A stretch of 64,000 nt of DNA from Mycobacterium botniense (GCF_010723305.1 NZ_BLKW01000004.1:1736001-1800000); one strand, 5' to 3'. Counted from the first letter of the stretch, positions 28,733-37,704 are shown. Notes: generated by a model from the letters alone, not told the origin. A program made the numbers and translations.

Positions 28733-30379
28733 GTGGCAGCGAGCAAGGCAAGCCCGGCAACCGATGAGCCGCTGAAACGCACGGCCACCAAATCCCCCGC
28801 CAAAGCTGGAGCGAAGCCATCCGCGGCCAAGGCCGCCAACGGCTCGGCTTCCGGCAAACGGGCTACCAAGACCACCACCCGGGCCACCAGGGCCGGCTCG
28901 ATCAGCCGGACCACCAAGACATCCTCGACCAGCCGGGCCGACAAGACCGGTTCGGCCAGCCGGACCACCAAAACAAGCTCGGCCAGCCGTGGCGGTGTGC
29001 GGAAAAAAACCACCGCGTCCACTAAAAGCGCCACCGTCAAGCCGGCGTCCACCCGGGGCCACACCAAGAAAATCGCGGCGCCGAAGGATATCGAGGCCAT
29101 CGCATCCGACGCCGTCGATCCTGACCTACTAGCCGAAGACTTCGACTCCGAGCCGGATCTTGATCTCGAACCGGGCGAGGACATCGATGCTGAAGGCATC
29201 GACCTTGACGTCGCCGACCTCGACCTCGACGAACTCGGGGAGGATGTGCCGCCGGAGGAGAGCGAGGACGTCGAGCTCAACCCCGACGACGCCGAATCGG
29301 TCGACGCGGTCGCCATGGCAGCGGTTGCCGACGACACCATCGATGACGAGGAAGAGATCGCTGAGCCCACTGAAATGGACAAGGCTTCAGGCGATTTCGT
29401 CTGGGACGAAGACGAATCCGAGGCCCTGCGTCAGGCCCGCAAAGACGCCGAGCTCACCGCGTCGGCGGACTCGGTTCGCGCGTACCTGAAGCAGATCGGC
29501 AAGGTGGCGCTGCTGAACGCCGAGGAAGAGGTCGAACTGGCCAAGCGGATCGAAGCGGGCCTGTACGCCGGACAGCTGCTGGCCGAGATGGCTGAGCGCG
29601 GCGAAAAGCTCTCTCCGGCGCAGCGCCGCGACATGTTGTGGGTCTGTCGCGATGGTGATCGCGCGAAAAACCATCTGCTGGAAGCCAATCTGCGGCTTGT
29701 CGTGTCGCTGGCCAAGCGTTACACCGGCCGCGGGATGGCGTTTTTAGACCTGATCCAGGAAGGTAACCTGGGCCTGATCCGCGCGGTGGAGAAATTCGAC
29801 TACACCAAGGGGTACAAGTTCTCCACGTACGCGACATGGTGGATCCGGCAGGCCATCACCCGCGCCATGGCCGACCAGGCCCGCACCATCCGGATACCCG
29901 TCCACATGGTCGAGGTGATCAACAAGCTGGGCCGTATCCAGCGTGAGCTGCTGCAGGATCTGGGTCGCGAGCCCACTCCGGAAGAGCTCGCCAAGGAAAT
30001 GGACATCACGCCGGAAAAGGTCCTCGAAATCCAGCAATACGCTCGCGAGCCGATCTCGTTGGACCAGACCATCGGCGACGAAGGCGACAGCCAGCTCGGT
30101 GACTTCATTGAAGACAGCGAGGCCGTGGTGGCCGTAGATGCGGTCTCGTTCACGTTGCTGCAGGATCAGCTGCAGTCGGTGCTGGAGACGCTGTCCGAAC
30201 GCGAGGCCGGTGTAGTGCGGTTGCGTTTCGGGCTTACCGACGGCCAGCCCCGTACCCTCGACGAGATCGGCCAAGTGTATGGGGTGACGCGGGAGCGCAT
30301 CCGCCAGATCGAATCCAAGACCATGTCGAAGTTACGTCACCCCAGCCGTTCCCAAGTGCTGCGCGACTACCTGGACTGA
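28733..30379 (+). CDS. sigA: Primary RNA polymerase sigma factor SigA
   Basis: A 548-residue principal sigma-70 factor. A long, Lys/Ser/Thr/Ala-rich then acidic N-terminal extension (to about 220) precedes region 1.2 ([11 protein letters not shown]), region 2 ([12 protein letters not shown], then Tyr-Ala-Thr-Trp-Trp-Ile-Arg-Gln-Ala), region 3, and region 4 with the -35-reading helix [10 protein letters not shown]. From region 1.2 onward it is almost identical to M. tuberculosis SigA; the N-terminal part is very different. GTG at 28733 gives the family start Met-Ala-Ala; a GTG at 28727 is also in frame. Confidence 0.97.
   Translation: MAASKASPATDEPLKRTATKSPAKAGAKPSAAKAANGSASGKRATKTTTRATRAGSISRTTKTSSTSRADKTGSASRTTKTSSASRGGVRKKTTASTKSATVKPASTRGHTKKIAAPKDIEAIASDAVDPDLLAEDFDSEPDLDLEPGEDIDAEGIDLDVADLDLDELGEDVPPEESEDVELNPDDAESVDAVAMAAVADDTIDDEEEIAEPTEMDKASGDFVWDEDESEALRQARKDAELTASADSVRAYLKQIGKVALLNAEEEVELAKRIEAGLYAGQLLAEMAERGEKLSPAQRRDMLWVCRDGDRAKNHLLEANLRLVVSLAKRYTGRGMAFLDLIQEGNLGLIRAVEKFDYTKGYKFSTYATWWIRQAITRAMADQARTIRIPVHMVEVINKLGRIQRELLQDLGREPTPEELAKEMDITPEKVLEIQQYAREPISLDQTIGDEGDSQLGDFIEDSEAVVAVDAVSFTLLQDQLQSVLETLSEREAGVVRLRFGLTDGQPRTLDEIGQVYGVTRERIRQIESKTMSKLRHPSRSQVLRDYLD
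28883..28990 (+). repeat. Four 27-bp (9-residue) repeats inside the sigA N-terminal extension
   Basis: Four adjacent 9-residue units, [27 protein letters not shown] and TTKTSSASR (residues about 51-86 of SigA). They are basic and Ser/Thr-rich, lie in the disordered extension ahead of region 1.2, and are not in M. tuberculosis SigA as I remember it. Confidence 0.85.
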
Positions 30380-30390
30380 GCGACACTCCA

Positions 30391-30465
30391 CCGTGCCGTT
30401 CTGACCGGTGGTTGGTTTTATTGGTGACGCCTTCACCAGGCTGGTAGGCGCAAACAATGGCACGG
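30391..30465 (+). terminator. Nested hairpin downstream of sigA
   Basis: An outer stem of 10 pairs (CCGTGCCGTT with AATGGCACGG, one G-U) closes a loop that itself contains the hairpin TGGTGA-CGCCT-TCACCA (30422-30438). It starts 11 bp after the sigA stop and lacks a U-tract, as usual for mycobacterial terminators. It could instead be a boundary feature of the accessory segment that follows. The remainder of 30466-30681 shows no gene. Confidence 0.45.
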
Positions 30466-30470
30466 CGGGG

Positions 30471-30481
30471 TGTTGCCGCTC
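30471..30481. repeat. Left copy of an 11-bp direct repeat flanking the accessory nuclease gene
   Basis: TGTTGCCGCTC; the second copy is at 31811-31821, same orientation. Together they bracket the low-GC segment that carries the nuclease gene and end 8 bp before the point where the truncated ridA begins. It may be a target duplication or recombination core; chance similarity cannot be excluded. Confidence 0.45.
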
Positions 30482-30681
30482 CTCAACTCAATCACCCTGC
30501 GCCCGAGGGCCATTGAACGCTACCGGGATCACGGCGTGCAGGGCTGTGAGCCCAAGCCCGAGCGGCTGAACGCGAGGGACGGCGATTGTGGCGCACTTGC
30601 GGCAGTCCAGTTCGGCAACAGTAGTCGAGCAACCACTCAGTTGTGCAGCTCAGCAGCCATGATGCCGAAAACGCGAGCAGC

Positions 30682-31602
30682 TCAGACCTCCGAGAGCCTA
30701 CCCTCCTGCGCGAGAATCACAGCAAGCAATTCATAGCAGTTGGCGGGTTCGTCCCGAAGCGTTCCGTCGAAGCGTCCGGCGATCTTAGCGGCTCGTGCTA
30801 GTCGCACAAGGACATCGGGGATCGCTGCCTCGGGAATATCCACCCTGACACCTCGATAGCTCTTCAAAACCGCGTTGATGGCCCCAGGGAGTCTCCTGAG
30901 GTCGATTGCACCCGCCTCGGTACGATACGGCAGCTTCCACGAGCGGGTATTTGCCGCGTTGCCGACGTAAGCGAAGCACTGCGCCGTCAGCTTGTACCGT
31001 GGATGCAGAAGACCGTCGACCTGTCCGTCTTGCGAGCAGTGGGTAGTCGTTTCGAGCGGCGCTTCAGGCAAGAGGCGTAGTTGAGCAGCGTCGAGATCGT
31101 CTCTGGGACGGTAAACACCGTGAACGCTTATCCACCACAGGTCCTGTGGAGGCGCTCCAGCAGAGAGATCGACGAAGACACGATCCTGCAGCCCGCCATG
31201 GACGCGATCGGCGGCATAGAGCATTTGACCATCGCTGATCACCACAACGCGCACGTTCTGTTGGTCGGCATACCGGCAGACCTGGCCAAGGGCCTGCTCG
31301 ATGGCACTGCGATGCCAGGCGAGCCTTCCGGGGCGCTTCGCTTCCACGACAACCCACCGCACTCCGGGGCTGGTCAGAACGATGTCGGCCCATCCCAGCT
31401 GGTAATTGACGTGCGCGACTGGCCAGTCAAGAACGTCGCTGAAGAGCGCGGACAGAATCTGTTCGGTCACTTTCTCAGGCGCTGAACCAAAGCGTTCCGC
31501 TTGAGCGAGAAGTTCTCTTCGTCGAGTGAGGAAGGCGGCCCATGCGCCTTCTATTCGTTCCAAGCAGCGCCGGTGGACGGCGAGAGCCTCGACACTCATC
31601 AC
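30682..31602 (-). CDS. Accessory PD-(D/E)XK nuclease-like protein (HsdR N-terminal type)
   Basis: A 306-residue protein not part of the usual sigA-sigB block. Near the middle of the N-terminal half it has a restriction-endonuclease core: Gly-Trp-Ala-Asp-Ile-Val-Leu-Thr, nine residues, then Val-Val-Val-Glu-Ala-Lys-Arg-Pro-Gly, i.e. Asp...Glu-x-Lys, as in the nuclease domain of type I restriction subunits. The rest (Asp-Leu-Arg-Arg-Leu-Pro-Gly to the C terminus) is helical and unrecognised; there is no helicase or methylase domain and no partner gene. GC content is visibly lower than in the neighbours. GTG at 31602 has GGAGG 7 bp upstream; the ATG at 31599 is next. A defence or DNA-processing role is inferred. 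Confidence 0.72.
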   Translation of the reverse strand: MMSVEALAVHRRCLERIEGAWAAFLTRRRELLAQAERFGSAPEKVTEQILSALFSDVLDWPVAHVNYQLGWADIVLTSPGVRWVVVEAKRPGRLAWHRSAIEQALGQVCRYADQQNVRVVVISDGQMLYAADRVHGGLQDRVFVDLSAGAPPQDLWWISVHGVYRPRDDLDAAQLRLLPEAPLETTTHCSQDGQVDGLLHPRYKLTAQCFAYVGNAANTRSWKLPYRTEAGAIDLRRLPGAINAVLKSYRGVRVDIPEAAIPDVLVRLARAAKIAGRFDGTLRDEPANCYELLAVILAQEGRLSEV

Positions 31603-31810
31603 GGTGGTGCCTCCATCACCGAGGGCGAGATTACGCCTTGGAGGTGTCGCTCGCTGCGAGTTCAGCAGATCGGGCCGGCACGCCATACCCGGTCCCGGTC
31701 CGCTTGGAAGTCGTTGCGGTGTACTCACGCAGCGGGGGCAGCAGGCCTTCACTCCCGGTAGCTCGATCACGTGGGACCATAAGGTGCCAGCAGCCCACTG
31801 GCGCCGGCGA

Positions 31811-31821
31811 TGTTGCCGCTC
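31811..31821. repeat. Right copy of the 11-bp direct repeat
   Basis: TGTTGCCGCTC, identical to 30471-30481. The 208 bp between the nuclease start and this copy (31603-31810) contain no convincing gene; they should hold the nuclease promoter. Confidence 0.45.
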
Positions 31822-31829
31822 AAATCTGA

Positions 31830-32108
31830 GAGGCTTTGCGCCGCATCGAGATTGCGCTGCAACGGGCGGGCGCGGCACTCAGTGGTGTGGTCCGAACCCG
31901 CATCTATCTGACCGATATCTCGCGCTGGCGTGAGGTGGGCGCGGTGCTCGCCGGCCTCGTCGGCGACACCCGGCCGGCGGCCACCATGGTCGAGGTGTCC
32001 GCGCTCATCGCGGCCGACCTGCTGGCCGAGATCGAAGCCGACGCCTACGTAGGGTCGGCAGCCGACCAGCACAGCGGTGGAAAAGCACCGTCGGGGCCCG
32101 GCCGATAG
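31830..32108 (+). pseudogene. N-terminally truncated RidA-family protein (Rv2704-like)
   Basis: The frame reads Ala-Leu-Arg-Arg-Ile-Glu-Ile-Ala-Leu, then Val-Val-Arg-Thr-Arg-Ile-Tyr-Leu-Thr-Asp-Ile and Arg-Pro-Ala-Ala-Thr-Met-Val-Glu-Val, the C-terminal two-thirds of a RidA/YjgF enamine deaminase including the Arg that binds the substrate carboxylate. It is blocked upstream by a TGA at 31827, so about 50-60 N-terminal residues are lost. A TTG at 31836 could still start a short product. Rv2704 follows sigA in M. tuberculosis as an intact gene of about 142 codons. The last 64 bp overlap the convergent DUF952 gene. Confidence 0.75.
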
Positions 32109-32422
32109 GCGGTGACACCGACCACCGCACGGACCGGCAGCGGACCGTACAGGTGGGGGAACAACATCGACGCCGGATCTGTTGGTACTCCCGGTTCCCA
32201 CCGCACAGGTGACTCGAGCGCACCCGGATCGATGGTAAGCAGCACCAGGTCAGCCCGCCCCCGGTAGAGCCGGTTGGCCGGCAAATGCACCTGCTCGGGC
32301 GTCGAAAGATGGATGAACCCGGCACTATCGAGTGACTCGGGACGCAGTTCGCCTGCGTTGCGGGCATCCCACCAGTCCCGGACACCGCAGAGGTGCACCA
32401 GCAGGCGGGCCGAGTGACTCAC
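32045..32422 (-). CDS. DUF952 protein (Rv2705c-like)
   Basis: A 125-residue soluble protein. The family signature Gly-Phe-Ile-His-Leu-Ser-Thr-Pro-Glu-Gln-Val occurs at about 37-47, followed by Phe-Pro-His-Leu-Tyr-Gly-Pro-Leu-Pro-Val. DUF952 has an ADP-ribosyltransferase-like small fold; no function is established. GTG at 32422 fits the family N terminus (Leu-Leu-Val-His-Leu-Cys-Gly). Confidence 0.85.
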   Translation of the reverse strand: MSHSARLLVHLCGVRDWWDARNAGELRPESLDSAGFIHLSTPEQVHLPANRLYRGRADLVLLTIDPGALESPVRWEPGVPTDPASMLFPHLYGPLPVRAVVGVTAYRPGPDGAFPPLCWSAADPT

Positions 32423-32535
32423 CTCACCCAGACTGCCAGCCACGGGTGAGAAATGACACAGCGGGTAACCCTCGGGGAACAAGGCCCACGCGGGCGGCGT
32501 CTGACAACGTTAAAGCAGGCACGAAACGGAGAACT

Positions 32536-32730
32536 ATGAACGCGACACTGACCAGTCCTGAACTGACCAGGGCTGATCGCTGCGACCGATGCGGCGCCGT
32601 GGCTCGTGTGCGTGTCACCTTGCCCTCCGGCGCTGAACTACTGTTTTGCCGACACCACGCCACCCAGCACGAAGCCAAACTGATCGAATTATCCGCGGTG
32701 CTGCACATCAGCGACGAGGTAGAGCCGTAA
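32536..32730 (+). CDS. Small DUF7455-type zinc-binding protein
   Basis: A 64-residue protein found near sigma-factor genes across actinobacteria. It carries Arg-Cys-Asp-Arg-Cys-Gly-Ala-Val-Ala and Phe-Cys-Arg-His-His-Ala, i.e. Cys-x-x-Cys plus Cys-x-x-His, likely one zinc site. GGAGA lies 5 bp before the ATG. Function unknown. In M. tuberculosis this neighbourhood holds Rv2706c and the YihY-like Rv2707; the latter is absent here. Confidence 0.82.
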   Translation: MNATLTSPELTRADRCDRCGAVARVRVTLPSGAELLFCRHHATQHEAKLIELSAVLHISDEVEP

Positions 32731-32786
32731 CGGCAGGGTGCGCGCACGAGATTGCCGCGGCTTTTGGGGCCGCGGCGCCGCGCTGA

Positions 32787-33026
32787 TCAGCCTTTTTTGA
32801 GCGTGTCGTAGATCCGTTTACACTCCGGGCATACCGGCGAACCCGGCTTGGGTGCCCGCGTGACGGGAAAAACTTCACCGCATAACGCGACCACATGAGT
32901 CCCCAGCACCGCACTTTCGGCGATCTTGTCCTTTTTGACGTAGTGGAAGTACCTGGGGGTACCGCTATCGGTTCCGTCGTCGAGACGTTCCTCGGCATCG
33001 GTGCGTTCGATCGTCTGCGTCTGCAT
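32787..33026 (-). CDS. DUF3039 protein (Rv2708c-like)
   Basis: A 79-residue protein starting Met-Gln-Thr-Gln-Thr-Ile-Glu-Arg-Thr. It has Phe-His-Tyr-Val-Lys-Lys-Asp-Lys-Ile, His-Val-Val-Ala-Leu-Cys-Gly and Cys-Pro-Glu-Cys-Lys, which look like one zinc knuckle. Function unknown; conserved in actinobacteria and divergent from the DUF3099 gene across 63 bp. Confidence 0.88.
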   Translation of the reverse strand: MQTQTIERTDAEERLDDGTDSGTPRYFHYVKKDKIAESAVLGTHVVALCGEVFPVTRAPKPGSPVCPECKRIYDTLKKG

Positions 33027-33089
33027 GCCACATATTGTGCCCCGAGAACCGGCTGCGCCGGAACCGCTCGGATGTGCGACAGTAGAGGT

Positions 33090-33533
33090 ATGAAGCGCGG
33101 CCACGAGCTGGGTTTCGACGACGATGGTCGGCCAGTGCTCATCACCGCCGCCGCACCCGCCTACGAGGTACAGCATCGAGCGCGGGTACGTAAATACCTG
33201 ACGTTGATGGCGTTCCGGGTTCCGGCTCTTGTGCTGGCAGCGATCGCCTACGGCGCCTGGCACAACGGTCTGGTCTCGCTGGCGATTGTGGCTATTTCGA
33301 TCCCGCTGCCGTGGATGGCAGTTCTGATCGCCAACGACCGCCCGCCCCGCCGCGCCGAAGAGCCCCGTCGGTTCGAGAACCGCCGGCGCATTCCGCTGTT
33401 CCCGACGGCCCAGCGGCCAGCTCTCGAGCGCGGGAGAGGCCCGGTGGCGCAACCGGACTCACCGCAGCAAGTCCGATGGCCCGGCTTCTCTCCGGACCAG
33501 GCATCCACCTCGCCGCCCGACGGTTCCGCGTAA
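33090..33533 (+). CDS. DUF3099 membrane protein (Rv2709-like)
   Basis: A 147-residue protein with two transmembrane helices (about 44-60 and 64-85) after a conserved N terminus containing Arg-Arg-x-Tyr-like Arg-Ala-Arg-Val-Arg-Lys-Tyr. The C-terminal third is Arg/Pro-rich and disordered. Function unknown. ATG at 33090 follows AGAGGT. Confidence 0.86.
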   Translation: MKRGHELGFDDDGRPVLITAAAPAYEVQHRARVRKYLTLMAFRVPALVLAAIAYGAWHNGLVSLAIVAISIPLPWMAVLIANDRPPRRAEEPRRFENRRRIPLFPTAQRPALERGRGPVAQPDSPQQVRWPGFSPDQASTSPPDGSA

Positions 33534-33616
33534 CCGCCGATCACCGCACTTCTCAGGACATTCTCAGGTCATCGGCACATTTCTGCACGTCAACGGGTGT
33601 GAGACCGGGATCGGGC

Positions 33617-33643
33617 GGGAACTCCTGGCTGGAGATGGTCGTT
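33617..33643 (+). promoter_or_regulatory. SigE/SigH-type promoter of sigB
   Basis: GGGAAC (33617-33622), 17 bp, then CGTT (33640-33643). This fits the (G)GGAAC-N16/17-(C)GTT consensus of stress ECF sigma factors. It ends 37 bp before the sigB ATG. In M. tuberculosis sigB is transcribed by SigE and SigH from one such promoter. Confidence 0.7.
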
Positions 33644-33680
33644 AGATGTGTTGACAGTTCAAGCCAATCAGGAGGCCGCT

Positions 33681-34640
<960 letters not shown>

Positions 34641-34754
34641 GACCAGCCGCAGTGCGCCCGTCGCCGCCCGCGACGGGCGCACTGGCGCGCTGGAGTGTTC
34701 GTGAACCATTCCCCCAGCTCGGCAAGTAGACTCAGCGGCGATGGAGGGTGCGGA

Positions 34755-35447
34755 ATGAACGAGCTGGTTGACACCACCGAGATGTATCTGAGGACGATCT
34801 ACGACCTCGAAGAGGAGGGCGTCACCCCGTTGCGGGCGCGGATCGCCGAACGGCTTGACCAGAGCGGTCCGACCGTCAGCCAGACCGTGTCGCGGATGGA
34901 GCGCGACGGGCTACTGCACGTGGCCGGCGACCGTCATCTCGAACTCACTGATAAAGGCCGTGCGCTGGCCATCGCGGTGATGCGCAAACACCGGCTCGCC
35001 GAACGACTGCTCGTTGACGTCATCGGGTTGCCGTGGGAGGAAGTACACGCCGAGGCCTGCCGCTGGGAGCACGTGATGAGCGAGGATGTCGAGCGCCGGC
35101 TCGTGAAAGTACTCAACAACCCGACCACATCACCGTTCGGCAACCCCATCCCCGGGCTGAAGGACCTTGGCGTGGGGCCGGGGTTCGGCGCCGAAGACGC
35201 CAATCTCGTGCGGTTGACCGAGCTACCGCCGGGCTCGCCGGTAGCGGTCATCGTCCGCCAACTCTCCGAACATGTGCAAGGCGACATCGATCTGATCACC
35301 CGGCTGAAGGACGCCGGCGTCGTCCCCAACGCCCGGGTAACCGTGCAGACCAACTCCGCCGGCGACGTGACCATCGTGATACCGGGCCACGAGAATGTGA
35401 CGCTGCCGCATGCAATGGCCCACGCGGTCAGGGTCGAGAAGGTATAA
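34755..35447 (+). CDS. ideR: Iron-dependent repressor IdeR
   Basis: A 230-residue DtxR-family metal-sensing regulator that represses iron uptake and activates storage genes when Fe2+ is bound. The winged helix (residues 1-73) has the recognition helix Gln-Ser-Gly-Pro-Thr-Val-Ser-Gln-Thr; dimerisation/metal ligands are Met10, Glu83-His79 region, and Cys102 in Glu-Ala-Cys-Arg-Trp-Glu-His; an SH3-like domain ends the protein. Length equals that of M. tuberculosis. ATG at 34755; GGAGGG sits just upstream. Confidence 0.97.
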   Translation: MNELVDTTEMYLRTIYDLEEEGVTPLRARIAERLDQSGPTVSQTVSRMERDGLLHVAGDRHLELTDKGRALAIAVMRKHRLAERLLVDVIGLPWEEVHAEACRWEHVMSEDVERRLVKVLNNPTTSPFGNPIPGLKDLGVGPGFGAEDANLVRLTELPPGSPVAVIVRQLSEHVQGDIDLITRLKDAGVVPNARVTVQTNSAGDVTIVIPGHENVTLPHAMAHAVRVEKV

Positions 35448-35502
35448 CCTCACCCGACCACGATGCGGGCCCGGCGGCGCACAGCGCAGCCTGAGCGATC
35501 CG

Positions 35503-36558
35503 CTATACCGCTCGCCGGCCGAACAGTCGCCGCGGCGGTAGCCGGACCCCGAGCTGCTCGGCCAGCCGGTAACCGGTGACCGCCAGTTCGCGGATGTGCT
35601 CGGGACGCAGACCCGACTGCAACGCCCGGTCCAGCAGCCCGGCCATCCGGTGATCGGGCTGGCAGCGCAGCGCAGCTTCCAGCGACACTCCCGCCAGCGG
35701 ACCGTCACCGCGGGCATAGGCGCTGAACGCGAGCAGCACCAGCGCCTCTGCCCGCCACGGCTCGGGCAGGTTGCGTGCCAGCAGGGCCCACAACGCCTCA
35801 GCGTCGTCGGCATTCTCCCCGACCGCCAGGGCACACAGCGGGTCACGCACCCGCACATCGGACAGCGCGCAGCCCAGCCCTGCCAACTCCGGGTCAGAGA
35901 GCGGCTCTCCCCCGGCAACCCGTGCCGCAGCGGCCAGCACGTTTTCGACGTCGCGGCGGCTGCAGCCGACCGGGTCAGCGTTCTGGGCGGCTGCGCGTGA
36001 CTTCGCCTGCTCAGCGAGCACGCTGATCAGCTCGGCGCTGCGGACCGGATCAAGCGCGATCACAGCGTGCAGATCGGCCCGGCGCGCGTAGAGGCGCCGA
36101 CCGTCCAACACCGCCGCCACCGCCAGCGGCGATGCCATCGGGTCGTCGACCACACCGCCTGCCCCGCAGCCGTCGACACAGTGCCAGCGGCCGCCGGCAG
36201 CCACGCGATCCACCACGTGAGCGGCCAGTAAGACGATGTCATGCCGCGCCAATGCCACGGTGAGCGCGGTGCACAGCTGGCGGTAGTCCTGGTGGCAGGC
36301 CGGGCACTGCGCCCCGTCCGCGTCGACGACCACCGCGATGGCCGCCTCGGGCCGGGCCGCCGCCACCACCTGGGCCAGGTGCCCGACTCTGTCGCTGAGT
36401 TCAGGCGACAAATCGACACGCAGCACCGAGCCCATGTCACCCGCGTGGACTGATACCAAGACCAGCGACTTTTCCGGCACAAATCCCAGCACCGCCGGTA
36501 AGGCCGCGATCAGCGCGCTCGGACGGTCCAGTCGAAAGTCATCTCGAGGGTTGGTCAT
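35503..36558 (-). CDS. DUF4192 protein (Rv2712c-like)
   Basis: A 351-residue soluble protein starting Met-Thr-Asn-Pro-Arg-Asp-Asp-Phe-Arg-Leu. The N-terminal domain (Leu-Gly-Phe-Val-Pro-Glu-Lys-Ser-Leu-Val-Leu-Val) and a Cys-x-x-Cys (Gln-Cys-Pro-Ala-Cys-His) are typical of DUF4192. The C-terminal part is TPR-like (Trp-Ala-Leu-Leu-Ala-Arg, Ala-Leu-Arg-Cys-Gln-Pro-Asp-His-Arg). Function unknown. The frame is open upstream to 36780, but the ATG at 36558 gives the conserved N terminus. Confidence 0.85.
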   Translation of the reverse strand: MTNPRDDFRLDRPSALIAALPAVLGFVPEKSLVLVSVHAGDMGSVLRVDLSPELSDRVGHLAQVVAAARPEAAIAVVVDADGAQCPACHQDYRQLCTALTVALARHDIVLLAAHVVDRVAAGGRWHCVDGCGAGGVVDDPMASPLAVAAVLDGRRLYARRADLHAVIALDPVRSAELISVLAEQAKSRAAAQNADPVGCSRRDVENVLAAAARVAGGEPLSDPELAGLGCALSDVRVRDPLCALAVGENADDAEALWALLARNLPEPWRAEALVLLAFSAYARGDGPLAGVSLEAALRCQPDHRMAGLLDRALQSGLRPEHIRELAVTGYRLAEQLGVRLPPRRLFGRRAV

Positions 36559-36720
36559 ACGCCGAACGTTGGCAACCGGCACCGTCAGCCGGCGCACACC
36601 CGAGGCGAGAAAACGACCAGCTGTGGACAAACCCGCCACTGTGGGTCTCATCGGGCATCCGCAGCTGCGTGCTCCGCCGGCCGGTATCAGGCACACGTAC
36701 CTGCGTCTTCGCGGGTTCCG

Positions 36721-36881
36721 CCGCGGCGGTGATGTACCGGTCAGCAGCAATGCCACCGAGATACGAGGGGACCGCCGCATGTGTGGACGCGGTGTTCACC
36801 GACCCGACATGCTCGGAGACCTGACCAGATCACCGCGCTGGACGTCATGAAATGCGTACCCTCAATCAATACCGCAGCTGA
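36721..36881 (+). pseudogene. Remnant of the 3' end of a soluble transhydrogenase gene (sthA)
   Basis: Between the DUF4192 and protease genes, where M. tuberculosis has sthA (Rv2713), three reading frames together spell a decayed SthA C terminus: Val-Asp-Ala-Val-Phe-Thr-Asp-Pro-Thr-Cys-Ser-Glu (36783-36818), Ala-Leu-Asp-Val-Met (36835-36849) and Met-Arg-Thr-Leu-Asn-Gln-Tyr-Arg-Ser-stop (36852-36881). These match Val-Asp-Ala-Val-Phe-Asn-Tyr-Pro-Thr-x-x-Glu and the family tail as I remember it. At least two frameshifts and a stop separate them. The rest of 36559-36720 and 36882-36906 has no recognisable gene. Confidence 0.62.
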
Positions 36882-36906
36882 CCGGCCACCGCGCGCCGGC
36901 GCCGCG

Positions 36907-37704
36907 CTAGCAACCGCTGGCGAACGCGACCGGCGCCACGTCACCCGGCCCACCCGCCTCGGCGCGGGCCAGCAGCGCTGCGGTGTGCTCGTCAAACGGC
37001 GCCGAGTACGACACGTTCTGCCCGCAGCCGCCCCCCTCAAGGCCGCCGGTGACCCCGACCACCGTCGACCCGCTCATCCAGGGCGCGCCACTGGTTCCCT
37101 CGACCAGACCCGCGCACGCCACCGAGGGATAACCACTCTCGGTGATCCCGGTGCGGGCCCGACAACCGACCGGCATGCCGCCGACGCCGGCCGGATAGCC
37201 CACCACGCTGACCGGGCTGTGCGGTGGGGGCGCGTGGCCCAGCGACAGCCCCGAACCGGTCCTGGCCTCCACGGGTTGACCGTCGGCGCGACCAACCCGC
37301 ACGACAGCGTAGTCGGCGCGCGGATCTCTGGCGTTAACCCAGCGCGGGTCGAGGTAGACAGCGTGCACCATCCACACGTCAGGAGATGCGGCTGTTTTGG
37401 CGAAACCGGGCACAAAACTCGTCGGCGTGTTCCCGCCCAGACAATGTGCCGCGGTCATGATGAGGTCGCCGTGGCCCGAATGCACCACCGACCCTGTGCA
37501 GGTGTGCAGGTCACCGGCCCCGAGAAACACCGCCCCCACCCGTCGGTCCGGGCTCACCGGGTGCGCGACCGGGACCTCGGCCGGGTCACCGACCAAGTGC
37601 CCGTGCGTGGGAGCGGGCGCGGAGCCGACCGGGTGGCCGCACGCCGGCAGCGCCATCAGCACGCCCACCACCACCGCCGCCCGAATGCGCATCGGGGATA
37701 TCAT
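36907..37704 (-). CDS. Exported trypsin-like serine protease lipoprotein
   Basis: A 265-residue S1-type protease. The N terminus has a signal with lipobox-like Leu-Pro-Ala-Cys-Gly (from Met-Arg-Ile-Arg-Ala-Ala-Val). The catalytic triad is complete: His in Met-Thr-Ala-Ala-His-Cys, Asp in Arg-Ala-Asp-Tyr-Ala-Val-Val, and Ser in Glu-Gly-Thr-Ser-Gly-Ala-Pro-Trp. Paired cysteines suggest disulfides. Starts at 37704 and 37692 are both ATG; the frame runs up to 37869. It replaces sthA in the gene order and is probably lineage-specific. The substrate is unknown. Confidence 0.85.
   Translation of the reverse strand: MISPMRIRAAVVVGVLMALPACGHPVGSAPAPTHGHLVGDPAEVPVAHPVSPDRRVGAVFLGAGDLHTCTGSVVHSGHGDLIMTAAHCLGGNTPTSFVPGFAKTAASPDVWMVHAVYLDPRWVNARDPRADYAVVRVGRADGQPVEARTGSGLSLGHAPPPHSPVSVVGYPAGVGGMPVGCRARTGITESGYPSVACAGLVEGTSGAPWMSGSTVVGVTGGLEGGGCGQNVSYSAPFDEHTAALLARAEAGGPGDVAPVAFASGC

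Noticed and set aside
33540..33680. Extended sigB N terminus from 33648
   Set aside because: AGGAGG sits 5 bp before the ATG at 33681 and known SigB begins there.
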